NCBI GenBank assembly: GCA_902773835.1
Contig: CACYFZ010000003.1
Location: forward strand, 1-64,000
Direction: 5' to 3'
Source of the DNA: an uncultured Eubacteriales bacterium
GTDB taxonomy: Bacteria; Bacillota; Clostridia; Peptostreptococcales; Anaerovoracaceae
DNA: 64,000 nt
The notes under the pieces are model-generated. The model saw only the letters and a list, made by a program, of their open reading frames with translations, made no database searches and was not told the DNA's origin. Position numbers and translations under genes: made by a program. How positions within the stretch are numbered: the first letter of the stretch is position 1; the number at the start of each line of letters is the position of its first letter. This document shows positions 1 to 8,819 of this stretch, in pieces.

Positions 1-120
1 CGTCAGTGGCGGGTCGCAATCCCCGACTGACGATCTCATGAGCTGAAGCTCCCGTCGTCTGTTGACGGCGTCGCTCGCTCCAACCAAGCGAGCTTGATGT
101 AGCTTCGCTCCTGGTTGAAT
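1..120. other. Hairpin-rich left edge, possible 3' part of a structured RNA
   Basis: No convincing reading frame. Four potential hairpins lie almost back to back: CGTCAGT (1-7) with ACTGACG (26-32); GAGC (40-43) with GCTC (48-51); CCGTC (52-56) with GACGG (64-68); and CAACCA (81-86) with TGGTTG (112-117), the last enclosing an AGCGAGCT/AGCTTCGCT inner stem. A terminator follows at 144. This could be the end of a non-coding RNA entering from the left, or a compound palindromic repeat. I do not recognise a known RNA family. Confidence 0.3.
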
Positions 121-143
121 AATAAGATTAGACTGAAAATAAG

Positions 144-173
144 ACCGATGTCCGACCAAGGCCATCGGTTTTT
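144..173 (+). terminator. Intrinsic terminator of an upstream unit
   Basis: ACCGATG (144-150) pairs with CATCGGT (163-169) and is followed directly by a T run. It closes whatever transcript enters from the left edge before uvrA begins. Confidence 0.65.
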
Positions 174-194
174 ATCTGCAGCCGGATTACCAGA

Positions 195-248
195 GGTTAC
201 CATATACGGAAACCTTTCCTTGCCGGAAAGATATCATATATGGTAACC
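195..248. repeat. Two-tier perfect palindrome upstream of uvrA
   Basis: GGTTACCATATA (195-206) is an exact 12-base inverted repeat of TATATGGTAACC (237-248). Inside it CTTTCC (214-219) pairs with GGAAAG (225-230). There is no T run, so a terminator is unlikely. It does not resemble the GAAC-N4-GTTC SOS box expected at a Firmicute uvrA. It may be a cruciform-forming operator or a small repeat element. Confidence 0.6.
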
Positions 249-277
249 GCAAAAAACGTGGAATTGCTCAAATAATA

Positions 278-307
278 GTGGCATAGTTTTTTAAACAATA
301 GTAGAAT
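278..307 (+). promoter_or_regulatory. Putative uvrA promoter giving a leaderless mRNA
   Basis: TAGAAT at 302-307 matches the -10 consensus well; GTGGCA at 278-283 is a weak -35 with an 18-base spacer. Only 7 bases separate the -10 box from the uvrA ATG at 315 and no Shine-Dalgarno sequence lies between them, so the transcript would begin at or next to the start codon. Confidence 0.45.
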
Positions 308-314
308 ATCCTTC

Positions 315-3164
315 ATGGATAAGAATATTGTTATTAAAGGTGCCAGAGAGCACAATTTGAAAAATATAGACGTTACTATACCAAGAGATAAGATGGTGGT
401 CCTGACCGGGCTTTCCGGTTCGGGTAAATCATCTCTTGCCTTTGACACGATTTATGCAGAGGGACAGAAGAAATATGTCGAGTCCCTCTCTTCTTATGCC
501 CGCCAGTTCCTCGGTCTTATGAAGAAGCCGGATGTACAGCTGATAGAAGGACTGTCACCGGCCATCTCCATCGATCAGAAGACGACCAATAAGAACCCGA
601 GGTCGACTGTCGGAACCGTTACGGAGATTTATGATTATCTCAGGCTTCTATATGCGAGGATAGGAATTCCGCACTGCCCTATATGCGGCAGAGTCATTGA
701 GAGCCAGAGCATAGACAGCATTATAGAAAACATCCAAAGCCATGAAGAAAGGACACGCCTTACTGTTTTCGGACCTGTTATTCGCGGACGTAAAGGAGAA
801 CACAAAGGCATAATCGACAGAATCAGGCGCGACGGATATACCAGAGTGAGAGTTGACGGAGAGATTAAGAGGCTTGATGAAGACGAGATTACTCTTGAAA
901 AGAATAACAAGCACAATATTGACATAGTAGTAGACAGAATCGTTTTGAAAGCGGACAATCGAAGCCGTATTGCGGAGGCACTGGAACTTGCCATAAAGGA
1001 GGGCGAGGGTATTTGCAGCGTACTGTTCAATCCGCCTAAAGATTCTGAGGAAAAGAGTTCGGAGCATACATATTCAACAATGCTTTCCTGTCCGGAGCAT
1101 GGCGTAAGCATGGAAGAGATGGAGCCGAGGATGTTCTCCTTCAATGCGCCATATGGTGCCTGTGAACATTGCAGCGGACTCGGATTTACTCTGAGAATTG
1201 CAGATGAATCCGTTGTTGCAGACCCTAACAAAAGCCTTCTTGACGGAGCTATGGGAAATGTATTCTCATCACTTGATGCGATGGGCTGGTACCGCCATAT
1301 GCTTAATCGTCTGGCGATTGATCATAATACCGACCTTTCCATTCCGTATAAGGATCAACCCCCTGCATTCATTGACGAGCTCCTGCACGGAACCGGCAAG
1401 AGAAAGATTAAATATACATACACCAGCAAGGCCGGCAGAGTCTCTCATATGAATCACACTTTCGAAGGTGTGATTCCGAATCTGGAAAGAAGGTGGGGAG
1501 AGACCAACTCTGACTTTATAAAGGAAAAGATTACCGATATGATGACAGAGGAAGAGTGCCCGGTGTGCCACGGAAAGAAATTGAAGGACACCGTGCTGGC
1601 TGTTACGGTCGGCGGTAAGAATATTATTGAGCTTACGGATATGTCCGTGGTTCAGGCCGTGGATTTCTTCGAAGAACTTGACGGAAAACTTACGGAAAAA
1701 GAGAAAAAGATAAGTGAGATGGTGGTAAAGGAGATTAAGTCCAGACTGCATTTCCTGCAAAATGTCGGCCTCGGATATCTTACACTTTCACGTACAGCCG
1801 GAACACTTTCGGGCGGTGAGTCCCAGAGAATAAGACTGGCCACTCAGATAGGCTCCGGACTCGTAGGCGTGCTCTATATACTCGATGAGCCATCCATCGG
1901 ACTTCATCAGTCAGACAACGACAAGCTCCTTGCATCTCTTCGAAACCTCACGGACATGGGCAATACGCTCATAATCGTTGAGCATGACGAGGACACTATG
2001 TATGCGGCAGATCACATCGTGGACATAGGCCCGGGAGCGGGTGTAAACGGTGGAAAACTCGTCTGCCAAGGCACGGTAGAGGACATCAAGAATTGCAAAA
2101 AATCCATTACGGGTCAATACCTTTCAGGTAAGAAGCATATCAATGTACCGGAGAATCGTCGTGAAGGAAACGGTGGATATCTGGAGATAATCGGTGCATC
2201 AGAGAACAATCTTAAGAATATAGATGTTAAGATTCCTGCCGGGAAACTTGTTCTTGTAACGGGAGTTTCCGGATCGGGCAAGTCCAGTCTCGTAAATGAG
2301 ATACTGTATAAAGGTGTTTCGCGTATTACCAACAGGACGCAGGAAAGACCGGGCAAATTCAAAGAGATAAAAGGAATAGAGAACTTCGACAAGGTCATAA
2401 ATATAGACCAGTCTCCTATAGGAAAGACGCCGAGATCAAATCCTGCGACTTACACAGGCATGTTCACTCACATAAGAAACCTCTTTGCCGAAATGCCTGA
2501 AGCCAAGATGAGAGGGTACAAGCAGGGCAGGTTCAGTTTCAATGTCAAGGGCGGACGCTGCGATCACTGTAATGGTGACGGAATCATAAAGGTTGAGATG
2601 AACTTCCTGCCGGATGTCTTTGTACCTTGTGAAGTCTGCGGCGGGGCCAGATATAACCACGAGACACTGGAGGTCAAGTACAGAGGAAAGAACATCTCAG
2701 AAGTCCTTAATATGACAGTGCACGAGGCGCTGAGCTTCTTCGAAAACCAGCCTGCCATCATGCGCTATCTCAAGACTTTGGATGATGTAGGCCTCGGATA
2801 CATAAGCCTGGGACAGCCGTCTACGCAGCTTTCCGGAGGAGAGGCACAGAGAATCAAGCTGGCCACTGAGCTTTCGAAGAGGAGCACCGGAAAGACTCTC
2901 TATATACTCGATGAGCCGACGACGGGACTTCACTTTGCGGATGTAGATAAGCTTCTGTATGTGCTCAACCGACTCGTTGATGAAGGGAACACGGTTGTCG
3001 TAATTGAGCATAATCTCGACGTCATTAAACAGGCTGACCACATTATTGATCTCGGACCTGAGGGCGGAGACAACGGAGGGCAGATAGTATGCGAAGGTAC
3101 ACCTGAGCAAGTGGCCAAAATAAAAAAATCAAAAACAGGTAAATATCTGAAGAGATTGTTATAA
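315..3164 (+). CDS. uvrA: Excinuclease ABC subunit A
   Basis: Damage-recognition ATPase of nucleotide excision repair, acting in the cytoplasm as a dimer with UvrB. The 949-residue product is full length for the family. Visible features: a first Walker A (GLSGSGKSS) near residue 33, an early CPICG zinc pair, the UvrB-interaction and insertion regions, two ABC signatures ([12 protein letters not shown] and [12 protein letters not shown]), a second Walker A (GVSGSGKSS), the C-terminal zinc finger with CDHCNGDG and CEVCGGARY, and two Walker B segments ([11 protein letters not shown] and [11 protein letters not shown]). No uvrB or uvrC is in the window, so the gene stands alone. There is no ribosome site before the ATG, which follows a TAGAAT box by 7 bases. 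Identity is secure. Confidence 0.98.
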   Translation: MDKNIVIKGAREHNLKNIDVTIPRDKMVVLTGLSGSGKSSLAFDTIYAEGQKKYVESLSSYARQFLGLMKKPDVQLIEGLSPAISIDQKTTNKNPRSTVGTVTEIYDYLRLLYARIGIPHCPICGRVIESQSIDSIIENIQSHEERTRLTVFGPVIRGRKGEHKGIIDRIRRDGYTRVRVDGEIKRLDEDEITLEKNNKHNIDIVVDRIVLKADNRSRIAEALELAIKEGEGICSVLFNPPKDSEEKSSEHTYSTMLSCPEHGVSMEEMEPRMFSFNAPYGACEHCSGLGFTLRIADESVVADPNKSLLDGAMGNVFSSLDAMGWYRHMLNRLAIDHNTDLSIPYKDQPPAFIDELLHGTGKRKIKYTYTSKAGRVSHMNHTFEGVIPNLERRWGETNSDFIKEKITDMMTEEECPVCHGKKLKDTVLAVTVGGKNIIELTDMSVVQAVDFFEELDGKLTEKEKKISEMVVKEIKSRLHFLQNVGLGYLTLSRTAGTLSGGESQRIRLATQIGSGLVGVLYILDEPSIGLHQSDNDKLLASLRNLTDMGNTLIIVEHDEDTMYAADHIVDIGPGAGVNGGKLVCQGTVEDIKNCKKSITGQYLSGKKHINVPENRREGNGGYLEIIGASENNLKNIDVKIPAGKLVLVTGVSGSGKSSLVNEILYKGVSRITNRTQERPGKFKEIKGIENFDKVINIDQSPIGKTPRSNPATYTGMFTHIRNLFAEMPEAKMRGYKQGRFSFNVKGGRCDHCNGDGIIKVEMNFLPDVFVPCEVCGGARYNHETLEVKYRGKNISEVLNMTVHEALSFFENQPAIMRYLKTLDDVGLGYISLGQPSTQLSGGEAQRIKLATELSKRSTGKTLYILDEPTTGLHFADVDKLLYVLNRLVDEGNTVVVIEHNLDVIKQADHIIDLGPEGGDNGGQIVCEGTPEQVAKIKKSKTGKYLKRLL

Positions 3165-3281
3165 TTATCAATGTGAGCCAAGCAGTCGAGATTTCAGGGA
3201 AACTCGAGAAGAGATCCGATATCGACAGAATGGTAGATAAAATAAAAACCGTCATTTAATGAAATTGCAAATTGCTACATG

Positions 3282-3316
3282 AAAAAGAGCAGCAGTCACA
3301 GACTGCTGCTCTCGAT
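3282..3316 (-). terminator. Terminator between uvrA and the convergent small gene
   Basis: A perfect 11-base stem, GAGCAGCAGTC (3287-3297) and GACTGCTGCTC (3301-3311), has a 3-base loop. On the minus strand it is followed by five T residues, so it mainly terminates the gene at 3330-3533; it may also stop uvrA read-through, though the plus-strand T tract is interrupted. Confidence 0.8.
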
Positions 3317-3329
3317 TTTGTGTTTAAGC

Positions 3330-3533
3330 TTACGCTTTTACAACTTCGAAATCGTTATTCTCAGCTTCGCCGTAAGATTCCAGTTTTGTAAGGATTCCCT
3401 TTACAGCCTTTTCCGAATACTTCTTAGCATCCTTCTTATTAGCTGTGTTGATGAAGCATTTGTTCTTTGAAGATACGGATTCAACGTATCCTGTCTCTCC
3501 ACTATACTTGTTAGTCCATTTGATAATAACCAT
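3330..3533 (-). CDS. Small basic protein of unknown function
   Basis: A 67-residue lysine-rich protein with no signal peptide or membrane segment. It has an excellent ribosome site (GGAGGT, 3538-3543 on the minus strand) six bases or so before the ATG, and a strong terminator just after its stop, so it is a real monocistronic gene convergent with uvrA. The N-terminus (VIIKWTNKYSGETGYVESV) looks like a small beta-rich fold followed by a lysine-rich helix. I do not recognise the family. Confidence 0.75.
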   Translation of the reverse strand: MVIIKWTNKYSGETGYVESVSSKNKCFINTANKKDAKKYSEKAVKGILTKLESYGEAENNDFEVVKA

Positions 3534-3703
3534 TTTCTACCTCCAATACACAATTTGCACACCCTCATACGGTGAAATATATTTTACAAAACGACCGTAT
3601 TATACTCCAATTCACATCCAAACGCAAATGTATAAGTGGCACTATGCCTTACTAAATGGTATGATTAAAAATGTGGAAAAAAAGAGAAGGAGATAAACAG
3701 ACC

Positions 3704-5428
3704 ATGGTTCAGAACAATGGGACTAGAGTACCGGCCTTAAAACCGATTTATGATGCAGTAGAGCACCACGATTTTCGTGCGCTTTTAAAGTATTCTGCGG
3801 AAAAGTTTTCGGATGATAAGGCTTTTATAATAAAAGAAGGAAAAGATGAGTCCGGCAAAACGATCTATAAGAATGTGACTTATCGCGATTTCGAGCGTGA
3901 CGTTAACGACTTCGGCGAGGGTATGGTAAAGCGGGGCATGACAGGTAAGAGAATTGCCATAATAGGCAAGAATTCATACCCGTGGTATATGACATACTTT
4001 GCTACTATGTGCGGCCTCGGCATTTCGGTACCCCTGGATAAAGGTTTGCCGTATGAAGAATTGGAGAACTCTCTTATCAAGAGTAAGGCTGACTGCCTCA
4101 TTTTTGATAAAGAACATAAGGACCTTGCCGACAGACTCAAAAAAGAGAAGAGCACTTCGGTAAAGACATTTATTTCGATGAATGATGAAGATGGTTATGA
4201 GGCTCTGTCTGAGATAATGATAGAAGGTAGAAAGGCGCTGGACAGCGGAGAAGTCGGTTTTGAAGCTATAGAGACTGATCCGGAAGACGTTCAGGTGCTG
4301 CTGTTTACATCCGGCACTACGAGCAAGGCTAAGGCTGTCATGCTTTCTCAGAAAAATATCCTGAGTGACATATATATGCTGGACAGTTGTGAAGATATAA
4401 GGCGAGGAGATGTTAATATGGCATTTCTTCCGTATCATCACACCTTCGGCTCTTCCGGACAGACAATGATGATATCCCTCGGTGTAACGACCGTATTCTG
4501 CGACGGACTTAAGTATGTTCAAAGGAATATGCAGGAATACGGAGTATCCGTATTTGTATGTGTACCTCTCCTTATAGAGGCAATGTACGCAAAGATTCAG
4601 GCGGGCATAGATAAGAAGGGCATGCGTAAGAAATTCGAGACAGGCGTAAAGATAAGTCGCCTTCTCAGGAAACTTCATATAGATGTGAGAAGAAAACTCT
4701 TCAGCGATATTATCGATGAGCTCGGAGGTAAGCTGAGAGCCGTAATAAGCGGTGCGTCTGCGCTTTCCGTTGAGGCTCTGAAGGGTTTCGAAGATATCGG
4801 AATAGAAGTGGTACAGGGATATGGTATGACGGAGGCTGCCCCGGTAATCGCTGCGGAGAATCCTAATGTAAAAAGAGTCGGCTCCATCGGCCATTCGATG
4901 CCGGGAGTCGAAATCATGGTTGTAGATCAAAACGAAGAAGGAATAGGAGAGCTGATTTGTAAGGGGCCTAATGTAATGCTCGGATACTATGAAGACGAAG
5001 AGGCTACGGCAGAGGTTCTCAAAGACGGTTGGCTCTATACCGGCGATCTTGCAAGAGTAGATAAAGACGGTTTCATCTTCCTCTGCGGACGTAAAAAGAA
5101 CGTTATAGTTTTGAAAAACGGAAAGAACGTATACCCTGAAGAGATAGAAGAACTTATAGATGCACTTCCTTATGTGGCAGAGAGCATGGTATACGGAGAT
5201 GTCAGAAAAGATGACGGACCGGCCGACGACATTATCCCGGCTGCCATCGTAGTCTATGATCCGGAAAAACTATCGAAAGAAGAGGCAGAAGAAAAGATTC
5301 AGGAAGACATGGACAAGATTAACGACACCATGCCGTCCTACAAACAAATCAGAAGGCTCGCCCTTACTGATGAACCTATGGAAAAGACGACAACGGGCAA
5401 GATTAAAAGATACGTTGCCAAGAAATAA
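3704..5428 (+). CDS. AMP-binding acyl-CoA synthetase, long-chain type
   Basis: Predicted to activate a fatty or other carboxylic acid to acyl-AMP and then acyl-CoA. The 574-residue protein has the adenylation core: a phosphate-binding motif near residues 202-212, YGMTEAAPV near 374, a TGDLA...DGF...GRKKN stretch near 447, and the C-terminal catalytic lysine segment KTTTGKIKRY near 562. I chose the ATG at 3704 because GAAGGAGA lies 10 bases upstream; an in-frame ATG at 3671 lacks a ribosome site. The phosphate loop reads TSGTTSKAKAV instead of the usual TSGTTG-x-x-KGV, which may alter kinetics or substrate. A paralogue with the normal loop is at 37123-38964. The substrate cannot be told. Confidence 0.85.
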   Translation: MVQNNGTRVPALKPIYDAVEHHDFRALLKYSAEKFSDDKAFIIKEGKDESGKTIYKNVTYRDFERDVNDFGEGMVKRGMTGKRIAIIGKNSYPWYMTYFATMCGLGISVPLDKGLPYEELENSLIKSKADCLIFDKEHKDLADRLKKEKSTSVKTFISMNDEDGYEALSEIMIEGRKALDSGEVGFEAIETDPEDVQVLLFTSGTTSKAKAVMLSQKNILSDIYMLDSCEDIRRGDVNMAFLPYHHTFGSSGQTMMISLGVTTVFCDGLKYVQRNMQEYGVSVFVCVPLLIEAMYAKIQAGIDKKGMRKKFETGVKISRLLRKLHIDVRRKLFSDIIDELGGKLRAVISGASALSVEALKGFEDIGIEVVQGYGMTEAAPVIAAENPNVKRVGSIGHSMPGVEIMVVDQNEEGIGELICKGPNVMLGYYEDEEATAEVLKDGWLYTGDLARVDKDGFIFLCGRKKNVIVLKNGKNVYPEEIEELIDALPYVAESMVYGDVRKDDGPADDIIPAAIVVYDPEKLSKEEAEEKIQEDMDKINDTMPSYKQIRRLALTDEPMEKTTTGKIKRYVAKK

Positions 5429-5451
5429 ATCTTAAACATGGAGGTGTATTT

Positions 5452-6807
5452 ATGAGCACATTATTGGTAAAAAACATCAAAGCTTTGGTAAGCTGCGACG
5501 GACAGGACAATGTTTACGAGAATGTAAATCTTTTCTGCAAGGACGGTCTTATCGAGTATATAGGTAGTGATGCAAAGGAGGCAGACGAGGTCATAGACGG
5601 ATCCGGAATGCTCTGCTACCCGGGACTTATCAATGCGCACCATCATCTGTATCAGGTGTTCTCAAGAAACCTGGAGCAGGTTCAGAACATGGAACTCTTC
5701 GATTGGCTGAAGACTCTTTATGAAATCTGGAAGAATCTGAACGAAGATACAGTGCATCTTTCTTCACAGGTTGCTATGGGAGAACTCGTAAAGAACGGAT
5801 GCACCACGGTGTTTGACCACCACTATGTGTTCCCTGCTGACTCGGGAGATCTCATCGGCGCCCAGGCGGCAGCTGCGGAGAAGCTCGGTGTCAGGATGTA
5901 TTTCTCACGCGGGTCCATGGACCTCTCCGTCAAAGACGGAGGACTACCGCCGGATTCCGTGGTACAGACCATAGATGAAATAATGAAGGACAGTGAAGAA
6001 CTCATTTCTAAGTATCACGATACTTCATTTAAGTCGATGCAGAGGCTTGCGCTCGCGCCATGCAGCCCGTTCTCTGTATCGGAAGACCTTCTTCGCGAGA
6101 GCGCAATTCTCGCACGCGAGAAGGGTGTGCGCCTGCACACCCACCTCTGCGAGACCATCGACGAGGAAAACTACATGCTGGAGGTTCTCGGTATCAGACC
6201 GCTTCAGTACATGGAGCGAGTAGGCTGGATAGGAGACGATGTTTGGTATGCTCACGGCATTCACTTTAACGATGAAGAGCTGAAGCTTCTCGCCGAAACC
6301 AAGACGGGCGTATGTCACTGCCCGATTTCCAATCAGAAACTATCGTCCGGCGTAGCTCGTATTCCTGAGATGCTGGAGATGGATATCCCTGTCGGGATGG
6401 GTGTGGACGGATCCGCATCAAACGACGGAAACTCCATGCTTGAAGAAATCAGATGCAGCTTCCTGATGCACAGACTGCATTCAGGCTACGATGCACCTAC
6501 CGGATATGATCTCTTGAAGATTGCCACAATGGGTTCTGCAAGAATCCTCGGAAGAGACAAGGAAATCGGATCCGTCGAAGTAGGAAAGTGCGCGGACTTC
6601 TTCCTCGTAGATTCCAACAGAATCGAATTGGTAGGAGCCTGCTACGATCCTAAGTCCGTATTCGGAACAGTCGGATTCCGCATGCCTGTAGACTATACGG
6701 TTATTAACGGTAAAGTCACGGTTGAAAACGGATGTCTGACCGGCATAGACGAAAGAAAACTCGTAGATGACGCAAATAAGGAACTCAGGAGATACTTAGG
6801 TTATTAG
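5452..6807 (+). CDS. 8-oxoguanine deaminase-like amidohydrolase
   Basis: Cytoplasmic zinc-dependent aminohydrolase of the TRZ/ATZ/guanine-deaminase superfamily, 451 residues. Metal-binding and catalytic positions are visible: H63-H65 (NAHHHLYQ), H229/H231 (LHTHLCET), H268 (AHGIHF) and D319 (GVDGSASND). The stretch FSRGSMDLSVKDGGLPPD and the DHHYVFP segment resemble 8-oxoguanine deaminases more than S-adenosylhomocysteine or guanine deaminases. GGAGGT precedes the ATG by 6 bases, and the gene starts 23 bases after the acyl-CoA synthetase, so the two are probably co-transcribed. Likely role: salvage or clean-up of (oxidised) purines; s-triazine-type or other aminohydrolase activity is the alternative. 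Confidence 0.78.
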   Translation: MSTLLVKNIKALVSCDGQDNVYENVNLFCKDGLIEYIGSDAKEADEVIDGSGMLCYPGLINAHHHLYQVFSRNLEQVQNMELFDWLKTLYEIWKNLNEDTVHLSSQVAMGELVKNGCTTVFDHHYVFPADSGDLIGAQAAAAEKLGVRMYFSRGSMDLSVKDGGLPPDSVVQTIDEIMKDSEELISKYHDTSFKSMQRLALAPCSPFSVSEDLLRESAILAREKGVRLHTHLCETIDEENYMLEVLGIRPLQYMERVGWIGDDVWYAHGIHFNDEELKLLAETKTGVCHCPISNQKLSSGVARIPEMLEMDIPVGMGVDGSASNDGNSMLEEIRCSFLMHRLHSGYDAPTGYDLLKIATMGSARILGRDKEIGSVEVGKCADFFLVDSNRIELVGACYDPKSVFGTVGFRMPVDYTVINGKVTVENGCLTGIDERKLVDDANKELRRYLGY

Positions 6808-6811
6808 AAAA

Positions 6812-7414
6812 ATGATGAAAAGAATTCGCTTACTCATACTAATAATGCTTGTTGCAATAACAAGTACCGGTCTTGCAGCCTGCTCAGGCGGAAGCTCTTC
6901 TTCGAGCACAAAAGATACTCTCGCTGACAGAGAACTCTCGGACATGTCAGGATATGAAGGCCTTGAAGAATACGATAAGGACACTGTGTTCGTAGATATG
7001 ACCGTAAAAGAAATGGATGAGATGATGAAAAACGGGGAGACCTTTGTTGTCTTCTTCAGTTTTGAAAACTGCCCTTATTGCAACCGCCTTATTCCGTATC
7101 TGAACGATGCGGCGCTGGAAGCAGGCAGACGGGTTGCGTATATCAATACCAGGGCTAATCCCGAGTGGGAGAACAATATGGACATAGACGACTACGACAT
7201 CGTTGAGGAGCGATTTGCGAAATGGCTTCCGGAAGATGATGACGGAAGAGAACACCTCTATGTACCGGATGTTTACTTCATCAAAAACGGCAAAGTAGTA
7301 GCTCGTCACGACGGCGTCACACCGGGGGCAGATGACCCGTCGAACAAACTTACATCGGAACAGCTCGAGCAGCTCAAAAAAGACCTAGCCGACGAATTCA
7401 ATTCTTTAAACTAG
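6812..7414 (+). CDS. Thioredoxin-fold lipoprotein with a CPYC centre
   Basis: A 200-residue exported lipoprotein: basic start, hydrophobic segment and lipobox GLAAC with the lipidated cysteine at residue 24, then a Ser-rich linker. A thioredoxin-like domain carries C87-P-Y-C90, the centre typical of glutaredoxins rather than CGPC thioredoxins, followed by an acidic insert (EDDDGREH) and VPDVYFIKNGKVV, the strand with the proline that usually faces the active site. It begins 4 bases after the amidohydrolase stop and has little ribosome site, suggesting translational coupling. Probable extracellular disulfide reductase or isomerase; the partner is unknown. Confidence 0.8.
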   Translation: MMKRIRLLILIMLVAITSTGLAACSGGSSSSSTKDTLADRELSDMSGYEGLEEYDKDTVFVDMTVKEMDEMMKNGETFVVFFSFENCPYCNRLIPYLNDAALEAGRRVAYINTRANPEWENNMDIDDYDIVEERFAKWLPEDDDGREHLYVPDVYFIKNGKVVARHDGVTPGADDPSNKLTSEQLEQLKKDLADEFNSLN

Positions 7415-7426
7415 AAGAGGAAAACT

Positions 7427-7690
7427 ATGGTCTCTGTTATCGTTCCAATGTATAAGTGCGATGAATATGTCTCGGAAGTCTTGGACAATCTGTGCGCACA
7501 GAGCTACAAGGATATAGAAATAATATGCGTAGTTGACGGTTCGCCCGATCAAACACTGGACCGAGTTCAGGAAAGTGCTGCCAAGGACAGCAGAGTTAGA
7601 GTATACAATCAGCCCCATAGCGGCGCAGGCGCAGCTCGCAATTATGGCCTTTCTGTTGCAAAAGCCATATATTCGGAAGGAATTGAATGA
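7427..7690 (+). pseudogene. Truncated family 2 glycosyltransferase (N-terminal remnant)
   Basis: The 87 residues match only the start of a GT-A family 2 domain: VSVIVPMYKCDEYVSEVLDN, then VVDGSPDQT and the GAGAARNYGLSVAK motif. In intact relatives, such as the second domain of the protein at 10757-12841, this is followed by a DADD metal-binding motif; here the frame runs AKAIYSEGIE and stops, so the catalytic half is missing. GAAGAGG lies just upstream of the ATG, so it may still be translated. A deletion joining it to the sulfotransferase gene 19 bases downstream is the simplest reading. It marks the left end of the glycan island. Confidence 0.75.
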
Positions 7691-7709
7691 ATTATAGATA
7701 GGGGACATC

Positions 7710-8762
7710 ATGAGCGAACTGATACTTCATATAGGAACACCTAAAACAGGTACAACTTCACTGCAGAATTTTTTCTTTGACAATCGCGAGGCACTCGTTA
7801 AGAGAGGCGTGGATTATGTTCAGTTTACGCCACAGAAAAGAGATGTGATTGCGAGATGGAGAAATGGATGCTTCCTGAGCAGATATTGCCGAGCATTGCA
7901 TTCTGAACAGCCTATCGGTAATCAGGTAAGCGACTATGAAGAAAACTACCAAAGGCTGGTTAATGCGCTCAAGAATAATAAAAGGGTTCTTCTTTCCGAT
8001 GAGAATTTTTTTGCCTTTTCAACTATGGCTTGTAAAGGGCAGATAGATCCCGTAAAGTATTGGCGCGGACTGGCTCGCATAATAAAAGAACTGGGAGTGG
8101 AAAGCACTACATTAATTATATATTTGAGGAGACAAGACGAATGGGCAGTTGCTATGTGGAAAGAGGCTGTCAAGAACGGGTTTTCCAATAAAAGCATTGA
8201 AGATTATATAAATCGACCATACATTAAATGCAGGCTTGACTATGCTTCGAACCTTGATGCAATTAAGGAAGCATTTAAAGATTCAGGCAAGGTTATTGTG
8301 CGCTCGTATAATCAAGTCGCTTCTTCTAGTACTGCTATATATCATGATTTTTGCGAATCATTAGATATCGCCTGGGATAGTGATTTCAAGATACCGGAAG
8401 GGAAAAGGAATGAGTCGATATCTTTCGATATGGTAGAAGCTTTACGAAAATGTAAATATGGTGGCGCTGGCCATGCCAGTGAAGAGAAGAGAGTGCGAAA
8501 CATGCTCGCGGTTACACTTAGCTCAAAGCACAAGGATCCAAGAGGCATGACAATCTTTTTGCCCGGAGAGGCGAAAGCATTAATGGAACAGCATTTAGAA
8601 GGGAATCGTAGAATAGAAAAAGAATACTTCGATAATCAAAGCTTGTTTTCTGATGAGTTTATTGAGGGATCTCCTTGGCATCCGAACCGCTTGCGTATTG
8701 CTGGATACCGAGCTGCCTTTATATGTCCAAAGTTATTGCTTAAGGTCATATTACGGCAGTAA
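7710..8762 (+). CDS. Sulfotransferase-like protein
   Basis: A 350-residue cytoplasmic protein opening with LILHIGTPKTGTTSLQNFF, the 5'-phosphosulfate-binding loop of PAPS-dependent sulfotransferases. A later segment, IIYLRRQDEWAVAMW, fits the region of the 3'-phosphate-binding Arg/Ser. The C-terminal part is basic and poorly conserved. AGGGGA precedes the ATG. Placed among glycosyltransferases, it probably sulfates a surface glycan or a lipid-linked precursor. Bacterial members of this family are often only distantly related to characterised enzymes, so the acceptor is unknown and transfer of another group cannot be excluded. Confidence 0.72.
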   Translation: MSELILHIGTPKTGTTSLQNFFFDNREALVKRGVDYVQFTPQKRDVIARWRNGCFLSRYCRALHSEQPIGNQVSDYEENYQRLVNALKNNKRVLLSDENFFAFSTMACKGQIDPVKYWRGLARIIKELGVESTTLIIYLRRQDEWAVAMWKEAVKNGFSNKSIEDYINRPYIKCRLDYASNLDAIKEAFKDSGKVIVRSYNQVASSSTAIYHDFCESLDIAWDSDFKIPEGKRNESISFDMVEALRKCKYGGAGHASEEKRVRNMLAVTLSSKHKDPRGMTIFLPGEAKALMEQHLEGNRRIEKEYFDNQSLFSDEFIEGSPWHPNRLRIAGYRAAFICPKLLLKVILRQ

Positions 8763-8819
8763 GCGAATAAAGCAAAGAATAAGAGCTCTGCACAAAAATC
8801 CAAATATTATTGTCAACAA

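Noticed and set aside
1..32. A tRNA 3' end, because of a T-arm-like GGGTCGCAATCCCC stretch
   Set aside because: The T loop lacks TTC, the arm pairs with mismatches, and the outer stem closes directly on it, so it is a simple hairpin.
195..248. SOS (LexA/DinR) box for uvrA
   Set aside because: No GAAC-N4-GTTC or CGAAC-type core is present near the promoter; the palindrome sequence is different.
3173..3259. A GTG-started 28-codon frame right after uvrA (SQAVEISGKLEKRSDIDRMV...)
   Set aside because: The peptide looks plausible but there is no ribosome site, and the region is uvrA trailer before a convergent terminator. Kept only as a weak possibility.
3974..4930. Long minus-strand frame opposite the first acyl-CoA synthetase, and a plus-strand frame at 37849-38679 opposite the second
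   Set aside because: Both mirror conserved adenylation domains; the peptides are Cys/His/Tyr-rich nonsense without start signals.
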